Positions 1 to 7,059 of a stretch of 7,391 bases of DNA are shown in pieces; the first letter of the stretch is position 1, and each line of letters opens with the position of its first letter. The translations under genes were made by a program, and so were the position numbers. Source of the stretch: Desulfobacterales bacterium HSG17. Its GTDB lineage: Bacteria > Desulfobacterota > Desulfobacteria > Desulfobacterales > Desulfococcaceae. The notes below the pieces were generated by a model. It was not told where the DNA came from, ran no database searches, and saw only the letters and a program-made list of their open reading frames with translations. The DNA is taken from the NCBI GenBank assembly GCA_030377945.1, contig JAUCGD010000154.1, forward strand, positions 1-7,391, given 5' to 3'.

Positions 1-87
1 TCAGAATGACTATTCTTGCACTGACAGTAGGCTGTTAATCTGGTTCAAAGTGGAATTCACCAAAGTTTAGTTGTATTTTTTTTTTTT
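1..87. other. Non-genomic low-quality tail with poly-T run
   Basis: No gene or biological signal is visible. Bases 76-87 are twelve consecutive T, directly abutting a degraded Illumina P5 sequence at 88. Illumina flow-cell oligos carry a poly-T linker 5' of P5, so a read running off the end of a short fragment would give adapter, then a homopolymer, then noise, which is this order read from right to left. Bases 1-75 are most simply the noise past the end of the molecule. A chimeric genomic scrap is the alternative. A stop (TAG, 28-30) lies in the frame of the downstream penicillin-binding protein, but that has no biological meaning here. Confidence 0.8.
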
Positions 88-157
88 AATTTCACGGCGC
101 CCACCAAGATCTACATCCTAGCGTTCGTCGGCAGCGTCAGATGTGTATATGAGACAG
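88..157 (+). other. Illumina Nextera (Tn5) adapter with P5 and i5 index, untrimmed
   Basis: Bases 125-138 (tcgtcggcagcgtc) are identical to the Nextera read-1 adapter. Bases 139-157 match the 19-base Tn5 mosaic end at 18 positions, the exception being T instead of A at 150. Bases 88-116 align without gaps to the 29-base P5 oligo with six mismatches (91-93, 100, 106, 116). Exactly eight bases, cctagcgt (117-124), lie between them, the length of an i5 index; from memory this is one mismatch from Nextera index S516 (CCTAGAGT). Errors are concentrated away from the insert, as expected when quality falls along a read. This is library sequence left at a contig end, and the genome begins at 158. Confidence 0.97.
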
Positions 158-1239
158 GCTTAAAGAAACTGGAAAAAAGGCATAGATACCCTCACAGGAT
201 TCGTCCCCAGGGCGCACTCCTGTGCATGGAAATCGGTACTGGACATGTAAAAGCAATGGTGGGAGGCCGTGATTTTACCATAAGCCAGTTTAACCGTGCA
301 GCCCAGTCAAGACGGCAGCCAGGCTCAGCATTTAAACCCATTATTTACGCAGCAGCCCTGGACAAGGGTTATACCCCTGCCACACTTTTATATGATACCC
401 CTGTATCATACCCTGATAACGGCAAAATGTGGCGGCCGGGCAATTATGACAATAAATACTACGGTCCTTTGCTTCTGCGAAAAGCTTTAGCAAAATCCAG
501 GAATATTCCGGCAGTAAAGGTATTAAAAAAAATAGGCGTGGATTATGCAATAAATTATGCCCGGAAACTGGGAATTGATTCAAAAATGGACAGGGGGCTG
601 GCCCTGGCTCTTGGTGCTTCAGGTGTATCCCTGCTTGAACTTGTTAATGCCTATTCGGTTTTTGCAAACCAGGGAATGCTTATTAAGCCGGTATTTATAA
701 CAAAAATAATAGACCGTTCAGGCAAAGAAATTTATACACATAAACCAGAAACAATTCAGGCAATAGAACAAAGCACAGCATATCTCATGACAAACCTTCT
801 CCAGAGCGTAGTCCAAAACGGAACAGGGTATAAAGTCAAGGCCCTGGGACGGCCCACAGCAGGGAAAACCGGCACAACCAATGATTTCAGGGATGCCTGG
901 TTCATAGGTTACACACCTGAATATATCACAGGAACCTGGGTAGGATTTGACATAGAAAGACCCCTGGGAAAATCCGAAACCGGCTCAAAAGCAGCCAGCC
1001 CCATCTGGCTGGGTTTTATGAAAAAAATCCTTGAATATTCCCCGATTCAAAAGTTTAGTGTCCCGGACAAAGGCATTGTATATGCCAGCATTGACACAGC
1101 CACAGGACTGCTCCCCATTCCTGAATCCTCAAATATAATCCATGAATGCTTTAAAGACGGAACCGAACCCAGAAGATATACCCCAAGACCGGTTGTGGTT
1201 ATCTCGGAACCAGAAGACTTTTTTAAGAGCGGGTTGTAG
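158..1239 (+). CDS. Class A penicillin-binding protein (PBP1A-like), transpeptidase part, 5' truncated
   Basis: This is the C-terminal part of a bifunctional peptidoglycan synthase, which cross-links stem peptides in the periplasm while anchored in the inner membrane. The frame is open from the adapter junction. Residues before the first ATG (226) read as genuine family sequence (RPQGALLC, leading into MEIGTGHVKAMVGGRDF), so 226 is internal and the true start is lost. Counting from that Met, the acyl-enzyme motif SxxK is S34-A-F-K37, SxN is S91-R-N93, and KTGT is 214-217 followed by the usual DAWFIGYTPEY stretch. All three penicillin-binding motifs are intact. The membrane anchor, glycosyltransferase domain and start of the transpeptidase region are missing; full-length relatives have roughly 750-850 residues. 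The C-terminus ends soon after the transpeptidase domain at TAG, with no extra domain. The symbol mrcA/ponA is plausible but PBP1A and related classes cannot be told apart from this half. Confidence 0.93.
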
Positions 1240-1274
1240 ATTTATTTTTTAATCAGATACCATTGCTCCTTTTA

Positions 1275-1291
1275 AGTAGGATATTCCTACT
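1275..1291. repeat. Perfect 7-bp inverted repeat (small hairpin)
   Basis: AGTAGGA (1275-1281) and TCCTACT (1285-1291) are exact reverse complements separated by TAT. The hairpin lies 36 bases after the penicillin-binding protein stop and 24 bases before a possible promoter. No run of T follows the stem on either strand, so it is not a convincing intrinsic terminator. It could be a weak terminator, an operator or chance. Confidence 0.45.
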
Positions 1292-1313
1292 CCAAAATAC
1301 ATTTTACTGCCAA

Positions 1314-1344
1314 TTGACTTTTTTGAGATTTTATAAAATATATA
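1314..1344 (+). promoter_or_regulatory. Possible sigma-70-type promoter for the AAA ATPase gene
   Basis: TTGACT (1314-1319) resembles a -35 box. An A+T-rich stretch follows, with AATATA at 1337-1342 (17-base spacer) or TATATA at 1339-1344 (19-base spacer) as candidate -10 boxes. A second pairing uses TTGAGA (1323-1328) with TATTCA (1347-1352). The whole stretch is A+T-rich, so chance matches are likely. Position, about 45 bases before the gene, is reasonable. Confidence 0.3.
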
Positions 1345-1379
1345 TGTATTCAATTTTACTATTGTTTTCCCTGAAAAGA

Positions 1380-1385
1380 AAAGGA
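1380..1385 (+). promoter_or_regulatory. Ribosome binding site deciding the ATG 1391 start
   Basis: AAAGGA at 1380-1385 sits five bases before ATG at 1391. An in-frame TTG at 1388 would have only two bases of spacing, too close for normal initiation, so ATG 1391 is preferred. Confidence 0.7.
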
Positions 1386-1390
1386 CATTG

Positions 1391-2965
1391 ATGAGATTCT
1401 TTAATACTGCCGGGCCGGTTAATTGTGAAGATCATTACTGCCTGCCTCCTTTGGAAAGATTTGATATTAAATCAATACTTAATCTGATCGAACAAAAAAA
1501 ATATTTTGTCCTTCATGCTCCCCGGCACACAGGAAAAACAACATATCTCAAAGCTCTGGCAGATTATCTTAATAAACAAAAAAAATTCAAAGCCTTATAT
1601 TTTAAAGTTGAAAAAGCACATACAGCAAGAAATGATATTGACAGGGGAATGAGGGCAATTCTTGGTGAGATGGTTTCACGGGCAAGAAGGGTTTTAAATG
1701 ATACTTTTTTAAATGACATCTGGCTTAATATCCTGGAAAAATGGGGGGGTGACAGTGCATTAAACGAAGCTCTTACACGATGGTCGGAGTTCAGTCGCAA
1801 GCCCCTTGTTTTACTTATAGATGAAATGGATTCCCTGAGCGGAGATACCCTGATTTCCCTGCTGCGCCAGCTTCGTTCAGGCTATGATACCAGGCCAAAT
1901 CAGTTTCCCCAGAGCATTATCCTTTGCGGTGTAGGCGATGTCCGGTCTTACAGGATTCAATCAGGCCGTGAACATAAAATTATTACCGGGGGAAATGCAT
2001 TTAATATAAAAGCTGAATCCTTCAGGGTAAAGGATTTTACACAAAGAGAATTAGCAAGGCTATGGTACTGCCATACAGAGGAGACAGGGCAATATTTTGC
2101 TGACGGAACATTGGAAACAGCCTGGGAGCTTTCAAAAGGCCAGCCCTGGCTGGTTAATGCCCTGGGTTATGAAGTCTGCTTTAATATGGAAAAAAACATG
2201 GACAGGTCTGTTTCCATAACACCTGATTTGGTTAGAAAGGCCGGGGAAAACCTTATTCAGCGAAGAGATACTCATATTGAACAGCTTGCTGAAAAACTTG
2301 CAGATCCAAGGGTTCAAAGAGTAATAGAACCCCTTCTTGCAGGACATGATGAACCTGCTAACATAGCTCTTGAGGATCTTAATTATGCGGCAGATCTCGG
2401 ATTTATAAAAAAAGACTGCGGAATAAGAATAGCCAACCAGCTTTACAGGGAAATTATCCCAAGGGAACTTACTTACAGCACTCAGCTAACCATAAATCAG
2501 GATTCAAAAGAATTTATCACAAGAGACGGGCTGTTAAACGTAAAAAAAATACTTTCTGTGTTTCAAAACTATTATTGCAGGTATTCAAGAGACTGGATAA
2601 AAAATTTCCAGTACAAAGATGCTGCTCCTTTTCTGCTTGCCCAGGCATTTATGACCAGGATTATCAACAGCGGAGGAAGGATACAAAGAGAATACGGCCT
2701 GGGAATGAGAAAAACCGACCTTCTTATTGTATGGCTCAATAACGGAAAAATTCAGGAAGTGGTAATTGAACTGAAAGAACTTAAAGGCCCCCTTGAAACA
2801 ATTGTAAAACAGGGACTGAATGAAACCTGGGCATATATGAAAAAAACCGGGGCTTCCGAAGGCCATCTTTTAATATTTGACAGAAGCCAAAAGCCCTGTA
2901 AAGAAAAAATATTCTGCCATCAGAGACGCTTTAAACAAGGGATGATAATGGTCTGGGGGATGTGA
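1391..2965 (+). CDS. AAA-type ATPase with probable C-terminal PD-(D/E)XK nuclease domain
   Basis: Predicted cytoplasmic protein of 524 residues. The N-terminus (RFFNTAGP, then HYCLPPLERFD) is a signature I recall from a family of AAA-like ATPases common in Desulfobacterota, usually annotated only as ATP-binding protein. The Walker A loop is A43-PRHT-G48-K49-T50, with alanine in place of the usual first glycine. Walker B is LVLLIDE (139-145), with D144-E145 for magnesium binding and catalysis. A sensor-like strand, SIILCGVGDVR, is at 175-185. The middle (about 200-400) looks helical. The C-terminus resembles a PD-(D/E)XK fold: D443 in RKTDLLIVW, E460-x-K462 in VVIELKEL, then Q474 and Y482 in a helix. 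An upstream acid, E434, may also contribute. No signal peptide or membrane segment is seen. The gene has its own ribosome site and possible promoter, so it is probably monocistronic. Substrate and biological role are unknown; nuclease activity is inferred from the motif pattern only. Confidence 0.85.
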   Translation: MRFFNTAGPVNCEDHYCLPPLERFDIKSILNLIEQKKYFVLHAPRHTGKTTYLKALADYLNKQKKFKALYFKVEKAHTARNDIDRGMRAILGEMVSRARRVLNDTFLNDIWLNILEKWGGDSALNEALTRWSEFSRKPLVLLIDEMDSLSGDTLISLLRQLRSGYDTRPNQFPQSIILCGVGDVRSYRIQSGREHKIITGGNAFNIKAESFRVKDFTQRELARLWYCHTEETGQYFADGTLETAWELSKGQPWLVNALGYEVCFNMEKNMDRSVSITPDLVRKAGENLIQRRDTHIEQLAEKLADPRVQRVIEPLLAGHDEPANIALEDLNYAADLGFIKKDCGIRIANQLYREIIPRELTYSTQLTINQDSKEFITRDGLLNVKKILSVFQNYYCRYSRDWIKNFQYKDAAPFLLAQAFMTRIINSGGRIQREYGLGMRKTDLLIVWLNNGKIQEVVIELKELKGPLETIVKQGLNETWAYMKKTGASEGHLLIFDRSQKPCKEKIFCHQRRFKQGMIMVWGM

Positions 2966-3076
2966 TCTTCTTGAGGCAATTTCTTTAGGATTGAATATTT
3001 AAATTGTTCTTAACCCTACAACGACACTTAGGCCCTGAAAGGGCAAATTAATACAGCCCAGGACAACGGCCTGGGA
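2966..3076. other. Convergent intergenic gap
   Basis: This gap separates the stop of the plus-strand AAA ATPase gene (2965) from the stop of the minus-strand helicase gene (3077). No open frame or RNA gene is seen. The first 65 bases are plain A+T-rich sequence; the right part is taken up by two hairpins described separately. Confidence 0.7.
3032..3075. repeat. REP-like double hairpin element
   Basis: Two stem-loops lie 12 bases apart. The first is GCCCT (3032-3036), GAA loop, AGGGC (3040-3044), a perfect 5-bp stem. The second is CCCAGG (3057-3062), seven-base loop, CCTGGG (3070-3075), a perfect 6-bp stem. From memory, the pair GCCCTGAAAGGGC plus CCCAGGgcaacgCCTGGG with an A+T-rich linker is a dispersed extragenic repeat in several bacterial phyla, of the kind mobilised by REP-associated tyrosine transposases (RAYT). 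The second stem ends one base before the helicase stop codon. Between convergent genes it could stop transcription from both sides, although neither strand has a strong T-run after the stems. Confidence 0.6.
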
Positions 3077-6000
3077 TTAGCCCTTATTTTTCTTTGCCCG
3101 TATGACCCTGAGACTGCCTGAACTATTAAGAAAATCCAGATCAAACTCTTTTTCCTGGCCGAAATTTCTGCAAAAATCTATTAGAGAGTGCATATGCCCC
3201 AGCCCTTTTATTGCTTTTTCATTTTGAAGCAGATCAAAGGACGGTTCAAGCAATGGCCTGGGCAAAAATACAATGCACTTTGATCTTGCACGGGTTATGG
3301 AAACATTGAGCCGGTTTAAACTGTAAATAAATTCCGCTTCTGCCAGGGCTGTTTCAGCATCGCTTACTCCATAGCTTACAATAACATTTTCGCATTGCTG
3401 GCCCTGCATTTTATCAACAGTATCCACAAAAGGGGATGTATGCCATTTACGTTTTTTTGCTAATGCCTTTCTTATGGCTCTTATCTGAACCCTGTGCGGG
3501 CTTACTATAAACAGCCCTTTTTGCCAAAAGTCTTTATCTCCGGCTTCATTATCTGGAAAGATGGATTTCATGCCGGGCCGGATGAGATTTTTTCTCAGGT
3601 TTTCAGACAGCATGGCAACAAGCTCTGCTTCCACAGGGTTTTCCACTGCTGCCTGAATATCTTCTAAAATTGCAACTGCAAGGGGCCACTGGGGATCAAG
3701 AAGCCAGTTGCAGAGGTCTGTTGCTGGAGATTTAGATTTTTTATTCCTTGATTTTAATACTGGTTTTAATGAGATTTTTTGTTTTTTAATCTCTGGATTC
3801 ACAGGCTTATACCCTTTTCCGTAAAGAGTCATGGCTGGAAATGCCGACAGGGTGGCATTCATGCGCCAGTTTTCTTTTAACTGGAATGTAAAGGGTTTGT
3901 CTTCCGAATCCCTGGCACGGAGATAGGCAAACACAGATTCATGAAGCCCCGGCAGTCCGTCTTCAGGTTCTGGATATTTTCCCTGGACTATGGGAGGAAG
4001 CTGCAAATCATCTCCTGCCAGAATAAGAGTTCCTCCTTTGGCCAGGGGTTTCATGCCCAGGGCAAGTTCTCCGAATTTCATCTGCGAGGCTTCGTCAACA
4101 ATGAGGATTGGGAATTGATTGTCAACACCTGCTTTATTAAAACTGTAAACAGTACCTCCAACAATAAGAATATCTTCTCCCATTTCAAAATGAAGAAGGT
4201 TTTCTCCCAAGGTTTCCAGGTTTTCGCCCCTTGGTGTTGAAGTGTATTTGAGCTTGTAAAGAGGCATACCTTTTGCAAGACTAAAAGCTCTGGCATTTTC
4301 GCGTATTTCTTCAAGAAGGTTTTCTATGGCTGCATGGGTAAAAGCTGTTATTGCAATTTTCATTTGCCTGTTTTCTTGTTTTCTTGTCCTGGCAAGACAG
4401 AGAACAGCCTTTGCAAGAAAATGAGTTTTCCCGGTTCCCGGAGGCCCCCATATCAAGGTAAGGCATTTTTCCATGCACTGGCTGAATGCAAAGCTCTGGC
4501 TTTTGGTAAAACCTGCAAATTTTTCTGCAATATCTATGGCAGCTTTACCTGATTTTTTCTTTTTTGCTGCAAATCCGCATGGGTCTTGCACCAGAGACAG
4601 GAAATCATTATGAGGACGGATGTCCAGTTCTCCTAACCTGTTAATCATTTTTCCTGAAGTAAAATCCGTAAACCGCTGATGGAGAACAGCTTCATCCTTT
4701 TTTTCAAATGGCTTATGATCTTTATTGCTTCTTATTTTAAGAGAAAAATGTTTTATCAGACCTGAGTTTTCATCAGCTTCCAGTGCAGAAATACCTGCAA
4801 GCCTTACATCTCCTTTTGGTCCATACATTTTATCCCTGTATCTGAAGTCGTCATAACTCATCTGTGCCCGTTCCCCGGTCTGTCCGTCAGGCACAAGCAG
4901 GTAATTCAAAAATCCCCCTGTATCATCTATAAGCCCTGAATCAATATCTGAAAGAGCTTTCCACCTGTTTCCTCCTTCAAGTCTTAATGGCAGGCTTGCT
5001 GCATCTCTCACCCTTTCAGGCCAGGGAGCAGTCCTGGCTTCTCTCATGTTCACAGCTCCCATAAAAGACTCGTATCTGAGAATAAAAGCCAGGCGGGACA
5101 GCTCATTATTCTGAAAATCAAGAATACCTGGAAAAAAGAATTTTGCAGGCCATGCAAACAGCTTATCCTTAACCTTGTCCCTTAAGCCGTCAACAATTGT
5201 ATGGGCTGCAATAAGCCTTTTCCTGATTTCATCATTAATCCATTTAAGTTGTTCAAGCTGGTCAACCTGTTCATCATCTTTTTTTGTCCATACATTAAAG
5301 ATTGCATCGCTTTTTAATGTATTGCTCAGATCAAACCAGAAAAGATTGCGGGGCGTAAATTTATATTTAAAAGTTGGAGACGGAAGCATTTCAAGCACTT
5401 CAGGCAGGCGGAGTGATACAGGTATAGGCATGGCAAGAAGGTCGCGGATCACACGGGTTAAAACTATAACAGGAAAAGGGACTTCCTGGGCAGGATGTTC
5501 ATCTTCATCAGCTAAAGCAGGGTCCTGAAAATAGAAAAGCATTTGCAGGGCCATGGGAGCCAGGCCAGCATCTTTAGCAGATTCCTGAAGAAAGCGGTTA
5601 AAAAGATCAAGTTCATAGCTGTCAAAAACATATGCCTGCATGGACTGCTGCTCTTTCCATGGGAGATTCCTGTTATACTTATCAAGAACCTTGAGTTCTT
5701 CAAACAGGCTTTCAAGAAATTCAAATTGAATCTCAGCACAGTCATCAGGTGTTTTGGCAACAAATATCTCCTCCCGGCTTCCATTACCATATACTATTTT
5801 CCCCTTGAGCCTGCGAAATCCCAGCGTATAAATCCGGCCTGAAACTGGGTCTTCCTGGAGTGTGATAACAATGCTGACATTTTCGTAAACAGGAAGCCCT
5901 AATGTTGATCCTCCGTGGGCAATAACCTTTCCATTCTGTAATGCCCTGACTGAATTTAAAAGCCGGTCTTTTCTTCCCCTGAGTGACCCGCACACATCCA

Positions 6001-6910
6001 GGAGTTTATCAGCAGATTTCTGTTCCAGCAATGTTTTTAAATCATCAACACTATTAACAGGGTCTTTTCCCTTAATCAAAGGCTGGCGAAGGTATCTTCG
6101 TCCTCCGACCGTAAGATTGGGAACCAGGGAAACGCAGTTTGTGTTTTCCGCTTCTGTCCGGCAGGATTGATAAAATTCGCACCATTCGCATCTGTAAAAC
6201 AGATGCCAGGGAATTTCCTGGGCCGGGAGTTTTAAAATATCATTAAGCTTATGGCTGAGAAACTGCTCCACAGCCCCGGTGCTGAAACGCAGCTCAAACC
6301 ATTCAGGTATTTTCTGCTCATAAAGCCAGACACCACCCATATCCAGGTCAAGGGACAGGTTTAAATCCTGCTCTTTAATAATTTCCCTGAGTATAAGAGC
6401 ATATAATGTAACCTGGATGCGATGACTTGCCTTAAGGGCCTTGCTTGCTTTAATGTCAATAATACGAAGACAGAGTTTGTTATCACTATCCATGACCAGT
6501 TGGATAAGGTCAGGACGGCAGGGAGGAAAAACACATAATTTTTTATCCAGGCCGTAGCGCTCATAAAAGCTTTTGGGAACCTGCAAGGTGGGTTGATAAA
6601 CTGCTTCATTGAGTTTCAGGTTTTTTAATACCTTTAAGGAGTTTTTTATACTATGGGCTCGTTCATAAAGCTCTCCTTTTCCAGGAGCAATCTTTGCTTT
6701 TTTCTTGAGAATTTGTTTAATAACATTTTGTTCCCATGAATATCCCCCTTCTAAAATAGCGGCTGTCACAGGGCTGGTATCCCATTCAATTTCCGGGATA
6801 CCCTCAGAGTCCCTGCTGTCTGAGGGTGTGGAATGATAACGAAGATAACGCTCACATTCATGATAAAAATAGCGGGCAATGCGTGAAGGGCTTAAATTAA
6901 AAGACTGCAT
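3077..6910 (-). CDS. Fe-S RecB/Cas4-like nuclease fused to Upf1/Dna2-like SF1 helicase
   Basis: Predicted cytoplasmic 1277-residue nuclease-helicase. Residues 1-260 form a PD-(D/E)XK domain of Cas4/Dna2/RecB type: R132-P-D134, D152-I-K154 and Q166-xxx-Y170, with four cysteines placed as for a 4Fe-4S cluster (C19, then C241-x2-C244-x5-C250). Residues about 340-445 resemble the RNase H-like part of TM0106-type RecB-like proteins, but the expected DxE reads T350-L-Q352, so it is probably inactive. Residues 450-800 I do not recognise. The helicase has Walker A GPPGTGKT (822-829), motif Ia around ITAFTHAAIENL, Walker B DEAS (939-942), motif III GDDLQLPP (966-973), ENWRM (1013-1017), motif V DTVDKMQGQ (1163-1171) and motif VI NRLNVSITRAR (1199-1209). 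All are intact, so it should unwind DNA, or possibly RNA, using ATP. The ATG start has AAGGA five bases upstream. The gene follows an exonuclease gene in the same direction after a 149-base gap. Role may be repair, replication-intermediate processing or defence; this cannot be decided here. Confidence 0.92.
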   Translation of the reverse strand: MQSFNLSPSRIARYFYHECERYLRYHSTPSDSRDSEGIPEIEWDTSPVTAAILEGGYSWEQNVIKQILKKKAKIAPGKGELYERAHSIKNSLKVLKNLKLNEAVYQPTLQVPKSFYERYGLDKKLCVFPPCRPDLIQLVMDSDNKLCLRIIDIKASKALKASHRIQVTLYALILREIIKEQDLNLSLDLDMGGVWLYEQKIPEWFELRFSTGAVEQFLSHKLNDILKLPAQEIPWHLFYRCEWCEFYQSCRTEAENTNCVSLVPNLTVGGRRYLRQPLIKGKDPVNSVDDLKTLLEQKSADKLLDVCGSLRGRKDRLLNSVRALQNGKVIAHGGSTLGLPVYENVSIVITLQEDPVSGRIYTLGFRRLKGKIVYGNGSREEIFVAKTPDDCAEIQFEFLESLFEELKVLDKYNRNLPWKEQQSMQAYVFDSYELDLFNRFLQESAKDAGLAPMALQMLFYFQDPALADEDEHPAQEVPFPVIVLTRVIRDLLAMPIPVSLRLPEVLEMLPSPTFKYKFTPRNLFWFDLSNTLKSDAIFNVWTKKDDEQVDQLEQLKWINDEIRKRLIAAHTIVDGLRDKVKDKLFAWPAKFFFPGILDFQNNELSRLAFILRYESFMGAVNMREARTAPWPERVRDAASLPLRLEGGNRWKALSDIDSGLIDDTGGFLNYLLVPDGQTGERAQMSYDDFRYRDKMYGPKGDVRLAGISALEADENSGLIKHFSLKIRSNKDHKPFEKKDEAVLHQRFTDFTSGKMINRLGELDIRPHNDFLSLVQDPCGFAAKKKKSGKAAIDIAEKFAGFTKSQSFAFSQCMEKCLTLIWGPPGTGKTHFLAKAVLCLARTRKQENRQMKIAITAFTHAAIENLLEEIRENARAFSLAKGMPLYKLKYTSTPRGENLETLGENLLHFEMGEDILIVGGTVYSFNKAGVDNQFPILIVDEASQMKFGELALGMKPLAKGGTLILAGDDLQLPPIVQGKYPEPEDGLPGLHESVFAYLRARDSEDKPFTFQLKENWRMNATLSAFPAMTLYGKGYKPVNPEIKKQKISLKPVLKSRNKKSKSPATDLCNWLLDPQWPLAVAILEDIQAAVENPVEAELVAMLSENLRKNLIRPGMKSIFPDNEAGDKDFWQKGLFIVSPHRVQIRAIRKALAKKRKWHTSPFVDTVDKMQGQQCENVIVSYGVSDAETALAEAEFIYSLNRLNVSITRARSKCIVFLPRPLLEPSFDLLQNEKAIKGLGHMHSLIDFCRNFGQEKEFDLDFLNSSGSLRVIRAKKNKG

Positions 6911-6915
6911 AATAA

Positions 6916-6920
6916 TCCTT
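6916..6920 (-). promoter_or_regulatory. Ribosome binding site of the nuclease-helicase gene
   Basis: On the minus strand AAGGA (complement of tcctt, 6916-6920) is followed by a five-base spacer and ATG at 6910-6908. It supports the chosen start. Confidence 0.75.
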
Positions 6921-6937
6921 GTCTTCTTGTTTTTTTT

Positions 6938-7032
6938 ACCACGAATAACACTAATTACACGAATATATATAGTTTTTTATTCGTGTTATTCGTGTTATTC
7001 GTGTTATTCGTGTTATTCGTGTTATTCGTGGT
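6938..7032. repeat. Palindromic array of 9-bp repeats (3 inverted plus 6 direct units)
   Basis: Six perfect tandem copies of TTATTCGTG fill 6977-7030. To the left, three units in the opposite orientation fill 6940-6966: CACGAATAA, CACTAATTA and CACGAATAT, the middle one degenerate. A ten-base A+T-rich spacer (6967-6976) separates the two halves. The outer ends ACCACGAATAACAC (6938-6951) and GTGTTATTCGTGGT (7019-7032) are perfect 14-bp inverted repeats. The block can fold into a long stem-loop in several registers and makes up most of the leader of the nuclease-helicase gene. From memory, CACGAAT/ATTCGTG clusters are dispersed intergenic repeats in Desulfobacterota and other phyla, of unknown function. 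On the minus strand the right end is followed by A-run rather than T-run, so it is not an ordinary terminator of the exonuclease gene. Confidence 0.93.
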
Positions 7033-7059
7033 TTAATTCTTTATCGGTTTTCCATTACC

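Noticed and set aside
139..157. Genuine Tn5 or IS50 transposon end
   Set aside because: The mosaic end is directly preceded by synthetic Nextera adapter, index and P5 sequence, so it comes from library preparation and not from a natural insertion.
1388..1390. TTG start codon for the AAA ATPase
   Set aside because: It would lie two bases from the ribosome binding site. The next codon is ATG (1391) with a normal five-base spacing.
4364..4390. Tandem TTTTCTTG repeat
   Set aside because: Only about two copies, inside the helicase coding sequence between Walker A and motif Ia, encoding an Arg/Lys/Gln-rich loop. Ordinary coding sequence explains it.
3077..6910. CRISPR-associated Cas4 or AddB gene
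   Set aside because: The N-terminal Fe-S nuclease resembles Cas4 and AddB, but here it is joined to a full Upf1/Dna2-like helicase. No CRISPR array, cas1/cas2 or addA partner is in the window.
6938..7032. CRISPR array
   Set aside because: Units are 9 bp with no spacers between them, and half are in inverted orientation. No cas genes are present; the Cas4-like domain belongs to a helicase fusion.
6931..7032. Intrinsic terminator of the exonuclease gene
   Set aside because: The stem-loop is strong, but on the minus strand it is followed by a run of A, not T. It may still affect transcription, but not as a standard terminator.
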